Shown: positions 42,332 to 54,362 of the stretch, piece after piece
Position numbering within the stretch: position 1 is the stretch's first letter
Layout: every line of letters begins with the position of its first letter
Source: Limnohabitans lacus
Lineage (GTDB): Bacteria; Pseudomonadota; Gammaproteobacteria; Burkholderiales; Burkholderiaceae_C
Length of the DNA: 64,000 bases
Reading direction: 5' to 3'
NCBI RefSeq assembly: GCF_030053395.1
Contig: NZ_JASGBH010000001.1
Coordinates: forward strand, 451,302-515,301
The notes under the pieces: model-generated
Seen by the model: the letters and a program-made list of their open reading frames with translations, nothing else
The model's database searches: none
Told to the model about the DNA's origin: nothing
Position numbers and translations under genes: made by a program

Positions 42332-45256
42332 ATGTCCAGCACCACAGTTGCCGAGTTCGCCAATGAACTCAAAAAATCCGCCGATGTCCTGTTGCAGCAA
42401 TTGAGCGCAGCCGGCGTGGCCAAAACCTCGGACAGCGATGCACTGTCCGATGCCGACAAGCAAAAGCTCCTGAGCTATTTGCAAACGAGCCACGGCACAC
42501 AAGCCGGCGACCGCAAAAAAATCACTTTGGTCAAGAAATCGACCAGCGAGATCAAGCAAGCCGACTCCTCTGGCAAGGCCCGCACGATTCAAGTTGAAGT
42601 GCGTAAAAAGCGCACCTTGATCAAGCGAGACGATGAAGTCGTCTCTGAAGACGCCGCTGAAACAACACCTGAGTCAGTGATCGATCATGCTGAGCTGGCA
42701 CGCCGTGAAGAAGAAGCACGTCGTCAAGCCGAGTTGATCCGTCGTCAGGAAGAAGAGTTGGCCGAAAAACGACGCCTTCGTGAGGAGCTAGAGGCCAAGC
42801 AGCGCGCTGTCGCTGAAGCTGAAGCTCAGGCCGCACAAGCCCAGGCTGATGCGGCAGCTCAAGCAGCCAAGCCTGCATTGAGCCGCGATGAGCGCGAGCA
42901 ACTCGCCCGTGCAGAAGCAGCCAGCATCAACGCTTCCCAGTCAAAGCCTGCCCAAGCGCCCGTCGTGGATACGGCCGCCTTGGAAGCCGCTGAAAAAGCC
43001 CAAGCGGCTCAGGCAGCCCGCGAGGCCGCAGCCGTTCAAGCAGCGGCTGAATCCAAAGCACGTGCGGACGAAGAAACTGCCCGCGCCCGTGATTTGGATG
43101 AGCGTCGCCGCAAAGCCTTGGCTGAAGCCGAGGCCATTCGCACCATGATGAATGCCCCGAAGAAGGTGTTGGTCGCGAAGAAGGATGAGCCCAAAGTTGA
43201 GCCTAAAACCGCTGTCAAAGGCACTTTGCACAAACCAGCCGGAACACCTGCACCCGGCGCTCGCGCTGCTGCAGCCAAGGCCGGTGACGCGGCTGCCCCC
43301 GGTGGTAACAAAGAAGTCAAATCGGCCAAGCTCTCCTCCAGCTGGGCAGGTGAGCCGGGCAAGAAAAAGGCCATCCCGACCCGTGGTGACACCAGTGGCG
43401 GCGTGGGCCGAAACAGCTGGCGAGCAGGCCCCAAGGGCCGCCGTGGCAACGATCGCGACCGTGACGATTCCCATGGTCAATCTGCACCTCAAGAAGTGCG
43501 CGTGATCGAAGTGCACGTGCCAGAAACCATCACCGTGGCCGAATTGGCACACAAGATGGCGATCAAAGCCTCCGAAGTCATCAAGCACCTGATGAAACTC
43601 GGTCAAATGGCCACCATCAACCAACCGCTGGACCAAGACACTGCCATGATCGTGGTGGAGGAAATGGGCCATAAAGCCGTGGTGGCTGCTTTGGACGATC
43701 CCGAAGCTTTCACCGATGAAGAAGTTTCCGATCAACACGCAGAGGCCAAATCGCGTGCCCCTGTGGTGACCGTGATGGGTCACGTGGACCACGGTAAAAC
43801 ATCGCTTCTCGATTACATCCGCCGTGCCAAAGTGGCTTCTGGCGAAGCCGGTGGCATCACGCAGCACATTGGCGCTTACCACGTGGAAACACCACGCGGC
43901 ATGATTTCCTTCTTGGACACGCCCGGTCACGAGGCCTTCACGGCCATGCGTGCCCGTGGCGCACAAGCCACCGACATCGTCATCCTGGTGGTGGCCGGTG
44001 ACGACGGCGTGATGCCTCAAACCAAGGAAGCCATCAAACACGCCAAAGCGGCCGGTGTGCCGATCGTGGTCGCCATCAACAAGATGGACAAGCCCGATGC
44101 CAACATCGAGCGTGTGCGCGCTGAACTGATCTCCGAAGAAGTGGTTCCCGAAGAGTTTGGTGGCGATTCGCCGTTTGTGTCTGTGTCGGCCAAGACCGGC
44201 ATGGGTATTGACGATTTGCTGGAGCAAGTGCTCTTGCAAGCCGAAGTGCTTGAACTCAAGGCCCCGGTGGATGCTGCTGCCAAGGGTCTGGTGATCGAAG
44301 CGCGTCTGGACAAGGGCCGTGGTCCTGTGGCCACTATCCTTGTGCAGTCCGGTACCTTGAACACGGGCGACGTGGTTCTGGCAGGTCAAACCTTTGGCCG
44401 TGTGCGGGCCATGTTGGACGAAAACGGCCAACCCATCAAATCGGCTGGTCCTTCGATTCCTGTCGAGATTCAGGGTCTGACCGAAGTGCCTCAAGCTGGC
44501 GACGAATTCATGGTCATGGGCGATGAGCGTCGTGCCCGCGAGATCGCCACTTACCGCGCTGGCAAGTTCCGCAACACCAAGCTGGCTAAGCAACAAGCGG
44601 CGAAGCTTGAAAACATGTTCACCGACATGTCTGCTGGCGAAGTCAAGACTTTGCCCATCATCGTCAAGGCCGACGTGCAAGGCTCGCAAGAAGCCTTGGG
44701 CGCATCCTTGCTCAAGCTGTCGACCGAAGAGGTCAAAGTGCAGATGGTGTACTCCGGCGTGGGTGGCATCAGCGAGTCGGACATCAACTTGGCCATTGCT
44801 TCCAAAGCCATCGTCATCGGCTTCAACGTGCGCGCCGATGCCGGTGCCCGCAAGTTGGCCGAAGGCAATGGTGTGGATATCCACTACTACAACATCATTT
44901 ATGACGCTGTGGATGAGCTCAAAGCTGCCATGTCGGGCATGTTGGCACCAGAACAGCGCGAAGAGGTCATCGGTACCGCCGAGATCCGCACGGTGTTCGT
45001 GGCTTCCAAGATCGGCACGGTTGCAGGTTGTATGGTCACGTCGGGCATGGTCAACCGCAATGCCAAGTTCCGTTTGCTGCGCGACAACGTGGTCATCTAC
45101 ACCGGCGAGCTCGATTCGCTCAAGCGCCTCAAGGACGATGTGCGCGAAGTCAAAGAAGGCTTCGAGTGCGGTATCAAGCTCAAGAACTACAACGACATCA
45201 AAGAAGGCGATCAACTCGAATTCTTCGAAGTCAAGGAAATCGCGAGAACCCTGTAA
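42332..45256 (+). CDS. infB: Translation initiation factor IF-2
   Basis: IF-2 brings initiator fMet-tRNA to the 30S subunit and drives subunit joining. The 974-residue protein has an IF2_N domain ([20 protein letters not shown]), a long charged Ala/Glu/Lys-rich linker (about 60-385), a second IF2_N domain ([19 protein letters not shown]), and the GTPase core with G1 GHVDHGKTS (about 485), DTPGHEAF and NKMD, then domains II-IV. ATG 42332 matches family N-termini; a TTG at 42320 is only one base past the GGAGG and is unlikely. Confidence 0.97.
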   Translation: MSSTTVAEFANELKKSADVLLQQLSAAGVAKTSDSDALSDADKQKLLSYLQTSHGTQAGDRKKITLVKKSTSEIKQADSSGKARTIQVEVRKKRTLIKRDDEVVSEDAAETTPESVIDHAELARREEEARRQAELIRRQEEELAEKRRLREELEAKQRAVAEAEAQAAQAQADAAAQAAKPALSRDEREQLARAEAASINASQSKPAQAPVVDTAALEAAEKAQAAQAAREAAAVQAAAESKARADEETARARDLDERRRKALAEAEAIRTMMNAPKKVLVAKKDEPKVEPKTAVKGTLHKPAGTPAPGARAAAAKAGDAAAPGGNKEVKSAKLSSSWAGEPGKKKAIPTRGDTSGGVGRNSWRAGPKGRRGNDRDRDDSHGQSAPQEVRVIEVHVPETITVAELAHKMAIKASEVIKHLMKLGQMATINQPLDQDTAMIVVEEMGHKAVVAALDDPEAFTDEEVSDQHAEAKSRAPVVTVMGHVDHGKTSLLDYIRRAKVASGEAGGITQHIGAYHVETPRGMISFLDTPGHEAFTAMRARGAQATDIVILVVAGDDGVMPQTKEAIKHAKAAGVPIVVAINKMDKPDANIERVRAELISEEVVPEEFGGDSPFVSVSAKTGMGIDDLLEQVLLQAEVLELKAPVDAAAKGLVIEARLDKGRGPVATILVQSGTLNTGDVVLAGQTFGRVRAMLDENGQPIKSAGPSIPVEIQGLTEVPQAGDEFMVMGDERRAREIATYRAGKFRNTKLAKQQAAKLENMFTDMSAGEVKTLPIIVKADVQGSQEALGASLLKLSTEEVKVQMVYSGVGGISESDINLAIASKAIVIGFNVRADAGARKLAEGNGVDIHYYNIIYDAVDELKAAMSGMLAPEQREEVIGTAEIRTVFVASKIGTVAGCMVTSGMVNRNAKFRLLRDNVVIYTGELDSLKRLKDDVREVKEGFECGIKLKNYNDIKEGDQLEFFEVKEIARTL

Positions 45257-45637
45257 ATGGCCCGTAAAAAGGTTTCATCCGTACCCAATCGCGGTTTCCG
45301 CGTGGCCGACCAGATCCAGCGCGATCTGGCCGAGTTGATCGCGCGTGAGTTGAAAGACCCACGCGTGTGCATGGTCACGCTCAACGCGGTCGAGGTGACA
45401 CCCGACTACGCCCATGCCAAGGTTTTTTTCAGCGTTTTGACCGGTAACCCCGATGAAGCCACCGAAGGCCTGAACGCCGCTGCGGGTTTTCTGCGCAATG
45501 GTTTGTTCAAGCGTTTGCACATCCACACCGTGCCGACACTGCACTTCTTGTTTGACCGCACCACAGAGCGTGCATCGGACATGAATGCCTTGATCTCCAA
45601 AGCGGTGGCCTCTCGCGCCAAAGACGACGAAGCATGA
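45257..45637 (+). CDS. rbfA: Ribosome-binding factor A
   Basis: RbfA is a small KH-fold factor for 30S maturation and cold adaptation. The 126-residue product shows [24 protein letters not shown] and the C-terminal [15 protein letters not shown] block. It starts immediately after the infB stop and overlaps truB by ATGA. Confidence 0.97.
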   Translation: MARKKVSSVPNRGFRVADQIQRDLAELIARELKDPRVCMVTLNAVEVTPDYAHAKVFFSVLTGNPDEATEGLNAAAGFLRNGLFKRLHIHTVPTLHFLFDRTTERASDMNALISKAVASRAKDDEA

Positions 45638-46617
45638 CCGCAGCGCCACGCACCAGGGTGCAGCGGCGCCCTGTGCATGGGGTGCTGCTGCTCGACAAAC
45701 CGCTGGGACTGTCCAGCAACCAGGCTTTGCAAAAGGCCAAGTGGTTGCTGCGTGCCGAAAAGGCCGGACACACCGGGACTTTGGACCCCTTGGCCACCGG
45801 TTTGTTGCCCTTGTGTTTTGGTGCAGCCACGAAATTCAGTCAGCAACATCTGGATGCCGACAAGGTTTACGAGACGACGGTACGACTGGGCATCAAGACC
45901 AGCACGGCCGACGCTGAAGGTGATGTGATTCAGACACGAGAAGTGTCATGTACACCGGGTAGGGTGGTGGAAGTTCTGGACCAGTTCATGGGCCCGATCA
46001 GCCAGGTGCCCCCGATGCACAGCGCCTTGAAAAAGGACGGCAAAGCTTTGTACGAATACGCCCGCGAGGGCGAAACCGTCGAGCGTGCGCCTCGCAATGT
46101 GGTGATTCACGATCTGGAGTTGCTCGACATGCAGCTGCAAGGTGATGCCCCGTTTTTGCGCTTGCGCGTGGCGTGCAGCAAAGGCACTTACATCCGAACC
46201 CTGGGCGAGGACATTGCCGAGGCTTTGGGTTGTGGGGGGCATCTGAGCGCATTGCGCCGGGTGCAGACCGGTCCTTTTGACCAAGCGCAATGCGTGAGTC
46301 TGGAGCAGCTCGATGCAATGGCTGAAAACGAGCGCTTGAGCGCTTTGCAGCCGGTGGATGTTTTGCTGCCGGGCTATACCGATGTGAGCTTGGACAGCGA
46401 AAACGCTGGACGATTTTTAAGTGGGGTGCGCCGACGCGGCCCTTGGGTTGATTGTGATCATGTGGCCGTTTATGGAGAACATCCTCGTGCACTGCTGGGA
46501 ACAGCGCATGTGCGTGGCGGCGAATTGATTCCGGGTCGATTGTTGAGCCCGATCGAAATTCAACAGATTTTGGAAAAATCACCTGCCAACGAGCCGTTGC
46601 TGGCCGAGCAGGTTTAA
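45634..46617 (+). CDS. truB: tRNA pseudouridine(55) synthase
   Basis: TruB makes pseudouridine 55 in the T-loop of all tRNAs. The 327-residue protein has the N-terminal [18 protein letters not shown], the catalytic aspartate in [15 protein letters not shown], and the C-terminal PUA-like region. It is in its usual place after rbfA. Confidence 0.97.
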   Translation: MTAAPRTRVQRRPVHGVLLLDKPLGLSSNQALQKAKWLLRAEKAGHTGTLDPLATGLLPLCFGAATKFSQQHLDADKVYETTVRLGIKTSTADAEGDVIQTREVSCTPGRVVEVLDQFMGPISQVPPMHSALKKDGKALYEYAREGETVERAPRNVVIHDLELLDMQLQGDAPFLRLRVACSKGTYIRTLGEDIAEALGCGGHLSALRRVQTGPFDQAQCVSLEQLDAMAENERLSALQPVDVLLPGYTDVSLDSENAGRFLSGVRRRGPWVDCDHVAVYGEHPRALLGTAHVRGGELIPGRLLSPIEIQQILEKSPANEPLLAEQV

Positions 46618-46628
46618 AGGAAGAAAGC

Positions 46629-48446
46629 ATGAGCAAGCAAATTCGCAACATCGCCATCATTGCCCACGTTGACCACGGTAAAACCACCATGGTCGACCAA
46701 CTGCTGCGCCAGTCGGGTACCTTCGCTGACCACGAAAAAGTGGTCGACACCGTGATGGACAACAACGCCATCGAACGTGAGCGCGGCATCACCATTTTGG
46801 CCAAGAACTGCGCTGTGAGCTGGGAAGGCACCCACATCAACATCGTGGACACCCCTGGACACGCGGACTTCGGTGGCGAAGTGGAGCGCGCTTTGTCCAT
46901 GGTCGACGGCGTGGTGTTGCTGATCGATGCGCAAGAAGGCCCTATGCCTCAAACCCGATTCGTGACCAAGAAAGCCTTGGCTTTGGGCCTCAAGCCCATC
47001 GTGGTCGTGAACAAGGTGGACAAACCCGGTGCCAACTGCGACAAAGTGGTCAACGCTGCTTTCGATCTGTTCGACAAACTCGGTGCCACCGACGAACAAC
47101 TGGACTTCCCCGTGGTGTACGCCTCCGGCATCAACGGCTGGACCTCGATGGAAGAGGGCGCACCTGGCGAGCAGTGGGGCCCCGACATGTCGGCCCTGTT
47201 CAACACCGTGCTCCAGCACGTCAAGCCCAACTCGGGTGACCCAGCAGCACCATTGCAATTGCAAATCTCGGCGCTCGATTTCTCCACCTTTGTGGGCCGC
47301 ATCGGCGTGGGCCGCATCAGCCAGGGCACCGTCAAGCCTGGCATGGACGTGGTTGTGATGGAAGGCCCTGATGGTTCTTCCGTCAAAGGTCGTGTCAACC
47401 AGGTGCTGACTTTCCAGGGTCTGGACCGTGTGCAAGTGACCGAAGCCGGTCCTGGCGACATCGTGCTGATCAACGGCATTGCCGATCTGAACATTGGCGT
47501 GACCGTGACCGACCCAGTCAACCCCACACCACTGCCCATGCTCAAAGTGGACGAACCCACGCTGACCATGAATTTCTGCGTGAACACTTCACCATTGGCC
47601 GGCCGTGAAGGTAAGTACGTGACCAGCCGCCAAATCTGGGACCGTCTGCAAAAAGAATTGCAGCACAACGTCGCTTTGCGCGTGAAAGAAACCGACGAAG
47701 ACGGTATCTTTGAAGTCGCTGGCCGTGGTGAACTGCACCTGACCATCTTGCTGGAAAACATGCGCCGCGAAGGCTACGAGCTGGCGGTTTCAAAACCCCG
47801 TGTTTTGTTCCGCGATGTGGACGGTGAGCGCCATGAGCCTATTGAGTTGGTCACAGCCGACATCGAAGAAAACCACCAGGGCGGCGTGATGCAAGCCTTG
47901 GGCGAGCGCAAAGGCGAGCTGGTCAACATGGAACCCGATGGCCGCGGTCGCGTCCGTCTGGAATACCGCATCCCCGCCCGTGGCCTGATCGGTTTCTCCA
48001 ACGAATTCCTGAACCTGACCCGTGGCTCTGGCCTGATCTCCAACATCTTTGACGGCTACGAGCCCCACAAAGGTGACATCGGTGGTCGCAAGAACGGCGT
48101 GCTGATCTCGATGGACGACGGTGAAATCTTCACATACGCCCTGGGCAAGCTGGACGACCGTGGCCGCATGTTCGTCAAAGCGAACGACCCGGTGTACGAA
48201 GGCATGATTGTGGGTATCCACAGCCGTGACAACGACCTGGTGGTCAACGCCACGCGCACCAAGCAGCTGACCAACTTCCGCGTGTCCGGCAAGGAAGACG
48301 CGATCAAGATCACCCCACCGATCGACTTGACCCTGGAATACGGCGTCGAATTCATCGAGGACGACGAGTTGGTCGAAATCACGCCCAAGAGCGTTCGCCT
48401 GCGCAAGCGCTTCTTGAAAGAGCATGACCGCAAGCGCAACAAGTGA
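46629..48446 (+). CDS. typA: Ribosome-associated GTPase TypA/BipA
   Basis: BipA is a translational GTPase with a role in 50S assembly and in growth at low temperature or stress. The 605-residue protein has G1 AHVDHGKTT (12-20), effector loop [28 protein letters not shown], and the BipA-specific C-terminal domain ending [22 protein letters not shown] precedes ATG 46629. Confidence 0.98.
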   Translation: MSKQIRNIAIIAHVDHGKTTMVDQLLRQSGTFADHEKVVDTVMDNNAIERERGITILAKNCAVSWEGTHINIVDTPGHADFGGEVERALSMVDGVVLLIDAQEGPMPQTRFVTKKALALGLKPIVVVNKVDKPGANCDKVVNAAFDLFDKLGATDEQLDFPVVYASGINGWTSMEEGAPGEQWGPDMSALFNTVLQHVKPNSGDPAAPLQLQISALDFSTFVGRIGVGRISQGTVKPGMDVVVMEGPDGSSVKGRVNQVLTFQGLDRVQVTEAGPGDIVLINGIADLNIGVTVTDPVNPTPLPMLKVDEPTLTMNFCVNTSPLAGREGKYVTSRQIWDRLQKELQHNVALRVKETDEDGIFEVAGRGELHLTILLENMRREGYELAVSKPRVLFRDVDGERHEPIELVTADIEENHQGGVMQALGERKGELVNMEPDGRGRVRLEYRIPARGLIGFSNEFLNLTRGSGLISNIFDGYEPHKGDIGGRKNGVLISMDDGEIFTYALGKLDDRGRMFVKANDPVYEGMIVGIHSRDNDLVVNATRTKQLTNFRVSGKEDAIKITPPIDLTLEYGVEFIEDDELVEITPKSVRLRKRFLKEHDRKRNK

Positions 48447-48466
48447 TCTGAACCACGCGGCTTGAC

Positions 48467-49348
48467 ATGAAACTCAGGCACGGTCAGGCGGTCGCGATGA
48501 TGGTGGGGATCACAGCCTTGTGGTCCATCGCCGGCGTTGTGACCCGCCATCTGGAGCAGGCCCGCAGTTTTGAGGTGACGTTCTGGCGCAGTTTCTTCAC
48601 GGTGCTGTCGCTGCTGGTCATCCTCCCGCTGTGGCAGGGCAGGGGCGTCCTGTCCCGTATGCCTTGGCGCAGCCCCTATTTTTGGCTCTCTGGCGTGTGC
48701 TGGAGCGTCATGTTCACCGCCTTCATGTTGGCCCTCATGCTGACGGCGGTGGCCAATGTCTTGATTACCATGGCGATCGGGCCCTTGCTCACCGCGCTGG
48801 TCACCCGTGTCTTTTTGGGGCACCGCTTGCCTTTGCGCACCTGGGCCGCGATTGTGCTGGCCGGCGTGGGCATCTCCTGGATGTACGGCAGCCAATTGAG
48901 TTTGGGTGCCCCCAACTTTTTGCTCGGCTCCATGGTCGCTTTGTGCGTGCCCATCGCAGGCGCAGTGCAATGGACCTTGGTTCAAAAAAGCCATGCCGAC
49001 GGTCTGGACCTCGACTTGGTGCCCTCGGTGTTGCTGGGTGCCGTTCTTTCCTCCTTGTTCACTTTGCCACTGGCCTGGCCGTTTCAAGCCTCGGTCCACG
49101 ATGTGGCCCTGCTGGCCATGCTGGGGCTGTTTCAGCTGGCGATTCCTTGTGCCTTGTCGGTGGTCTGCGCCCGCGTGCTCAAAGCACCTGAAGTGTCCCT
49201 TTTGGCCTTGCTTGAAATCGTGTTCGGCATTGCACTGGCTTGGTGGGGCGCCAACGAGGCACCCCAGCCCAGTGTCTTGCTGGGGGGCGCCTTGGTGTTG
49301 AGCGCCTTGCTCATGAATGAATTTTTAGCCTGGAAAAACAATGTCTGA
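48467..49348 (+). CDS. EamA-family (DMT) transporter
   Basis: A 293-residue membrane protein with ten predicted helices in two five-helix repeats, as in the drug/metabolite transporter superfamily. Features include ITALWSIAGVVTR near the N-terminus and PEVSLLALLEIVFGIALAWW in the second repeat. Such carriers export amino acids or other metabolites; no substrate can be assigned. It overlaps the next gene by eight bases. Confidence 0.88.
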   Translation: MKLRHGQAVAMMVGITALWSIAGVVTRHLEQARSFEVTFWRSFFTVLSLLVILPLWQGRGVLSRMPWRSPYFWLSGVCWSVMFTAFMLALMLTAVANVLITMAIGPLLTALVTRVFLGHRLPLRTWAAIVLAGVGISWMYGSQLSLGAPNFLLGSMVALCVPIAGAVQWTLVQKSHADGLDLDLVPSVLLGAVLSSLFTLPLAWPFQASVHDVALLAMLGLFQLAIPCALSVVCARVLKAPEVSLLALLEIVFGIALAWWGANEAPQPSVLLGGALVLSALLMNEFLAWKNNV

Positions 49349-50423
49349 CGTCATCGCCACCATCGAAGGCCGCATCGGCTGCATCACTTTGAACCGCCCC
49401 AAGGCGCTCAATGCCTTGTCGCTGGACATGGTGCGTCAGATCACCAGCGCCTTGCTGGCTTGGGTGCACAACGAGCAAGTCCTGGCCGTGGCTGTGCGCG
49501 GCACCCACAAAGAAGGCCCATTTGGCGCCTTTTGTGCAGGTGGTGACATCCGTTATTTCCACCAAGCGGCCAAGGCGGGGGACCCCAGCCTGGAAGACTT
49601 CTTCACCGAAGAGTACCGACTGAACCACCTGATCCACACCTACCCCAAGCCCTACATCGCGCTGATGGATGGCATCGTCATGGGCGGTGGCATGGGCATC
49701 AGTCAGGGCGCCAGCGTGCGCGTGGTCACCGAGCGCAGCAAGATGGCCATGCCCGAAACCCACATTGGCCTTTTCCCCGATGTGGGTGGCGGCTATTTCT
49801 TGAGCCGCTGCGCCGGTCGTCTGGGCGAGTACTTGGGCTTGACGGGTCACTTGCTGCACGGCGAAGACGCGGTCCACGCGGGCTTGGCCGATGGCATGGT
49901 CGCCTCGGGCAAGCTGGCCCACCTTTGGCAAACCCTGATCGAGACCCCGTTTGAAAATGGCGAAGCCGTCGAGCGCTGGGTCACCACCCGCTTTGACCGT
50001 CTTGAAAAATCCGGCTTGTCGAACCGCGCGGAAATGGATGCGGTGTTCGGCTTGAACAGTGTGGGCGACATCTTGCAAAAGCTTGAATCGGCCAGCGACG
50101 AATGGTCTGTGCAAACGGCCCAAACTTTGCGCCACCGTTCACCCTTGATGCTGCATGTCGTGCTTGAGCAAATTCGCCGTGCCCGAGGCATGAGCCTGGC
50201 CGATGACCTGCGCATGGAGCGCGATCTGGTGCGCCACTGCTTTGCCCTGCGCCCAGTCAGTGACAGTGAAACCGTGGAAGGCATCCGCGCCTTGGCGGTC
50301 GATAAAGACCACAGCCCGCAATGGAAGCCTGCTCGTTCCGAAGACGTCGATGCTGCCGAAGTGGCCGCGTTTTTTGTGAGCCCCTGGCCAGCCCATGCGC
50401 ACCCACTGCGTGAGCTGAACTGA
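49341..50423 (+). CDS. Enoyl-CoA hydratase/isomerase family, 3-hydroxyisobutyryl-CoA hydrolase-like
   Basis: A 360-residue crotonase-fold protein. The oxyanion-hole blocks are FGAFCAGGDIRYF and GIVMGGGMGIS, and the segment AMPETHIGLFPDVGGGYFLS carries the Glu and Asp typical of 3-hydroxyisobutyryl-CoA hydrolase, an enzyme of valine breakdown. Length also fits that subgroup rather than short enoyl-CoA hydratases (about 260). It abuts smpB tail to tail with no spacer. Confidence 0.87.
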   Translation: MSDVIATIEGRIGCITLNRPKALNALSLDMVRQITSALLAWVHNEQVLAVAVRGTHKEGPFGAFCAGGDIRYFHQAAKAGDPSLEDFFTEEYRLNHLIHTYPKPYIALMDGIVMGGGMGISQGASVRVVTERSKMAMPETHIGLFPDVGGGYFLSRCAGRLGEYLGLTGHLLHGEDAVHAGLADGMVASGKLAHLWQTLIETPFENGEAVERWVTTRFDRLEKSGLSNRAEMDAVFGLNSVGDILQKLESASDEWSVQTAQTLRHRSPLMLHVVLEQIRRARGMSLADDLRMERDLVRHCFALRPVSDSETVEGIRALAVDKDHSPQWKPARSEDVDAAEVAAFFVSPWPAHAHPLRELN

Positions 50424-50912
50424 TCAGCGGTGGCGGCTTTTCATCACGCGTTCGACCTCGCGTTTGCCTTCGCGGTCCTTGATGGTGTTGCGCTTGTCGT
50501 GCTCGGCCTTGCCTTTGGCCAGCGCGATGTCGCATTTCACCTTGCCTGATTTCCAGTGCAAATTGATCGGCACCAGGGTGTAGCCCTTTTGCTCGATCTT
50601 GCCAATCAGGCGTTTGATCTCTTCTTTGTTCAGCAGCAGCTTGCGTGTGCGGGCGGCTTCAGGGTTGATGTGGGTCGAGGCCGTCTTGAGCGGGTTGATC
50701 AAGCAGCCAATGATGAACAACTCACCATCGCGAATGACCACATAACCGTCGGTCAGTTGTACCTTGCCTTCGCGGATGGCCTTGACCTCCCAGCCTTCGA
50801 GCACCATGCCTGCCTCGTAGCGCTCTTCGAAAAAATAGTCGAAGGCCGCCTTTTTGTTTTCGGCGATCTTGGCAAATGTGGGGGCAGCAGGGGACTTTTT
50901 GTTCGTGGCCAT
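50424..50912 (-). CDS. smpB: SsrA-binding protein SmpB
   Basis: SmpB carries tmRNA into stalled ribosomes for trans-translation. The 162-residue protein has [30 protein letters not shown] sequence ([18 protein letters not shown]), [14 protein letters not shown], and the basic C-terminal tail [20 protein letters not shown]. The start at 50912 is preferred. It diverges from ratA, a common arrangement. Confidence 0.97.
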   Translation of the reverse strand: MATNKKSPAAPTFAKIAENKKAAFDYFFEERYEAGMVLEGWEVKAIREGKVQLTDGYVVIRDGELFIIGCLINPLKTASTHINPEAARTRKLLLNKEEIKRLIGKIEQKGYTLVPINLHWKSGKVKCDIALAKGKAEHDKRNTIKDREGKREVERVMKSRHR

Positions 50913-50988
50913 GGTGAGCAGATGAGGACGGCCGCGCCGTTCGCAAGTCAGGTGCAGGCAAGCTGCAATCCGAAGGCCGGGATAAAAC

Positions 50989-50994
50989 TACAAT
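50989..50994 (+). promoter_or_regulatory. Probable -10 element of ratA
   Basis: TACAAT lies 20 bases before the ratA start, in the 101-base region between the divergent smpB and ratA. The -35 is not clear. Confidence 0.4.
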
Positions 50995-51013
50995 CCCAGC
51001 AACATTGCATTGT

Positions 51014-51454
51014 ATGAAGAATATCCACAAGTCCGTCCTCATCTGGTACTCGCCCGAGGAAATGTTTCGCCTCGTGACCGACGTGGCCCGTTACCCCGAG
51101 TTTTTGCCTTGGTGCGACCAGTCGCGTGTGCTGGAGTCGGATGCCCAAGGCATGCTGGCCGAAGTCGGCATCAGCCTGGGCGGTATCCACCAAAGTTTCA
51201 CCACCCGCAACACGCATGAAGAAGGTCGCACGGTTGGCATGCGCTTGGTCAAAGGACCATTTTCCGAACTCAGTGGCACTTGGCGCTTTGTGCCCGTGGG
51301 CGATGGCAGCCAAAGGGCCTGCAAGGTTGAGCTGGATTTGCAGTACGGCTTTTCGAGCAGCACCTTGGCCGCCTTGGTGGGGCCGGTGTTCGACAAGATC
51401 GCCGCCAGCTTGGTCGATGCCTTTGTCAAACGTGCCGAAGTGGTCTATGCCTGA
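51014..51454 (+). CDS. ratA: RatA-like START/COQ10-domain protein
   Basis: A 146-residue START-like protein beginning MKNIHKSVLIWYSPEEMFRLV, with RYPEFLPWC and GPFSELSGTWRF. In E. coli RatA was reported as binding 50S and blocking subunit association; relatives act as Coq10-like ubiquinone chaperones. ATG 51014 is chosen over TTG 51005. It overlaps rnfH by eight bases, as in the conserved ratA-rnfH pair. Which activity holds here is not visible in the sequence. Confidence 0.9.
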   Translation: MKNIHKSVLIWYSPEEMFRLVTDVARYPEFLPWCDQSRVLESDAQGMLAEVGISLGGIHQSFTTRNTHEEGRTVGMRLVKGPFSELSGTWRFVPVGDGSQRACKVELDLQYGFSSSTLAALVGPVFDKIAASLVDAFVKRAEVVYA

Positions 51455-51809
51455 TTCCGGCAGCCTGAACATTTTTGTGTGCTGGAGTCCGCAGCCCAGA
51501 CAGGTGTTTGAATGCCCATTGGAAGTGCCTGTGGGCAGCACCGTGAAGTCGGCAATTGAACAGCTGATGGCGGCCGGCGCTCCCGAGGCCTTGCCAGCGG
51601 ATCTGGCCAAATTGCCCTTCATGCAACCGGGCATCTGGGGGCGCAAGGTGACTTGGGGTCACCGACTTCAAGCAGGCGACCGCCTTGAGCTTTACCGCGA
51701 CCTCAAGGTCGACCCCAAAGTGGCCCGTCGCCAACGCTTCAAACGCCAAGGCAAAGGCCGCACAGGTTTGTTTGCCAACCGCAAAAGCGGTGTGGCCGCA
51801 GGCTACTGA
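51447..51809 (+). CDS. rnfH: RnfH family ubiquitin-like protein
   Basis: A 120-residue protein with a beta-grasp (ubiquitin-like) domain: VFECPLEVPVGSTVKSAIEQL, then WGRKVTWGHRLQAGDRLELYRDLKVDPKVARRQR, the RnfH signature, and a basic tail. Function is not settled in the family. It starts inside the ratA end. Confidence 0.91.
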   Translation: MPDSGSLNIFVCWSPQPRQVFECPLEVPVGSTVKSAIEQLMAAGAPEALPADLAKLPFMQPGIWGRKVTWGHRLQAGDRLELYRDLKVDPKVARRQRFKRQGKGRTGLFANRKSGVAAGY

Positions 51810-51816
51810 ACACGCC

Positions 51817-52725
51817 ATGCAAGCCCTTTTGAATGCCATCTCGCAGATGGTCAACACTGCCGATGCGCATCGGGTCTTTCACGGCCGTGGCGGTGTTTAT
51901 CCGGACAGCGAGCAGTGGACGCTCGACTGGTTCGCGCCGGTCTGGGTGCTGACGAGCTTCAAGCCTGTCACCGAAGAAGAATTGACGCAATGCCAGATGG
52001 CGTTTGAGCAGCGCTGGCAAACCCTGGCCGCAGGTGAACCGCTCAATTGGGTGTTCCAATGCCGCGCCGCAGGTCACACCGAAACACGCCTGATGGCCGG
52101 CAGCGTGCCTGACAAACATGTGGTGACAGAGCAGGGCGCTCAATACCTGGTCCACGTTTTACGTGGCCAAAACCACGGCTTGTTTTTGGACATGGCCAAC
52201 GGCCGGGAATGGCTGAAACAACACGCCCTGCACGAAAACATCCTCAACTTGTTTGCCTACACCTGCGCGTTTTCAGTCGTGGCTTTGCAGGGCGGGGCCG
52301 CACAAGTGGTCAATGTGGACATGAGCCAAGGCGCGCTGGCCGTGGGCCAGCAAAACCACCGCCTGAACGATTTGCCGCCCAAATCCCGCTTTTTGGGGCA
52401 CGACATCTTCAAGACCTGGGGCAAGATCAGCAAGATGGGCCCGTATGGTGTGATCGTGATCGACCCGCCCAGCTACCAAAAGGGCAGCTTCATCGCGACC
52501 AAGGACTACATCAAGTTGATCCGTCGCCTGCAAGACCTGCTGGAGCCGCAAGGCCATGTCCTGCTGTGCCTGAATGCCCCCGAGCTGGACACGCAGTTTT
52601 TGCACAGCCAGGTAGCCGAGGCGGCGCCCAGCCTGCGATTCATTGAGCGTTTGGCCAATCCGGCAGTGTTTGTCGATGTGTCCCCTGAGAAATCGCTCAA
52701 GGTCTTGCATTTTCAGAACGCCTGA
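51817..52725 (+). CDS. Class I SAM-dependent methyltransferase, RlmI/RlmK-like
   Basis: A 302-residue Rossmann-fold methyltransferase with NLFAYTCAFSVVAL (SAM motif I), NVDMSQGALAVGQQNHRLN and the catalytic DPPSYQKGSF, as in rRNA cytosine or guanine methyltransferases of the RlmI/RlmL group. The PUA domain of full RlmI is absent, so the exact target is uncertain. It lies between rnfH and guaB. Confidence 0.83.
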   Translation: MQALLNAISQMVNTADAHRVFHGRGGVYPDSEQWTLDWFAPVWVLTSFKPVTEEELTQCQMAFEQRWQTLAAGEPLNWVFQCRAAGHTETRLMAGSVPDKHVVTEQGAQYLVHVLRGQNHGLFLDMANGREWLKQHALHENILNLFAYTCAFSVVALQGGAAQVVNVDMSQGALAVGQQNHRLNDLPPKSRFLGHDIFKTWGKISKMGPYGVIVIDPPSYQKGSFIATKDYIKLIRRLQDLLEPQGHVLLCLNAPELDTQFLHSQVAEAAPSLRFIERLANPAVFVDVSPEKSLKVLHFQNA

Positions 52726-52784
52726 TCTGGCGCAGCTCCGTGTTTTTTGACAGGTGAGCAGGGAAATCCCTTGGTTGGCGCGGG

Positions 52785-52790
52785 TACAAT
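52785..52790 (+). promoter_or_regulatory. Probable -10 element of guaB
   Basis: TACAAT lies 22 bases before the guaB start, followed by a T tract and a GGAG (52800-52803). A TTGACA at 52747-52752 is too far away (32 bases) to be its -35. Confidence 0.45.
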
Positions 52791-52809
52791 CTTTTTTTTG
52801 GAGCCTTAG

Positions 52810-54282
<1,473 letters not shown>

Positions 54283-54311
54283 GCGCCGTTAAAATCACGG
54301 CATTCCGAACC

Positions 54312-54340
54312 AAGGCGTCTGGACATCCCAGACGCCTTTT
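54312..54340 (+). terminator. Intrinsic terminator after guaB
   Basis: An 11-bp stem AAGGCGTCTGG pairs with CCAGACGCCTT around a 5-base loop, ending in Ts. It lies between guaB and guaA, so guaA is at least partly expressed from its own promoter or by read-through. Confidence 0.85.
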
Positions 54341-54362
54341 CCATTCATAGAAACCGCTTGCC

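Noticed and set aside
51014..51809. ratA-rnfH as a toxin-antitoxin module
   Set aside because: The pair is a conserved core neighbour of smpB, both are ordinary single-domain proteins, and RnfH has not been shown to be an antitoxin. Better treated as housekeeping.
52747..52790. TTGACA at 52747 with TACAAT at 52785 as a guaB promoter
   Set aside because: The 32-base spacing is far beyond the 16-18 bases of a sigma-70 promoter, so only the -10 is kept.
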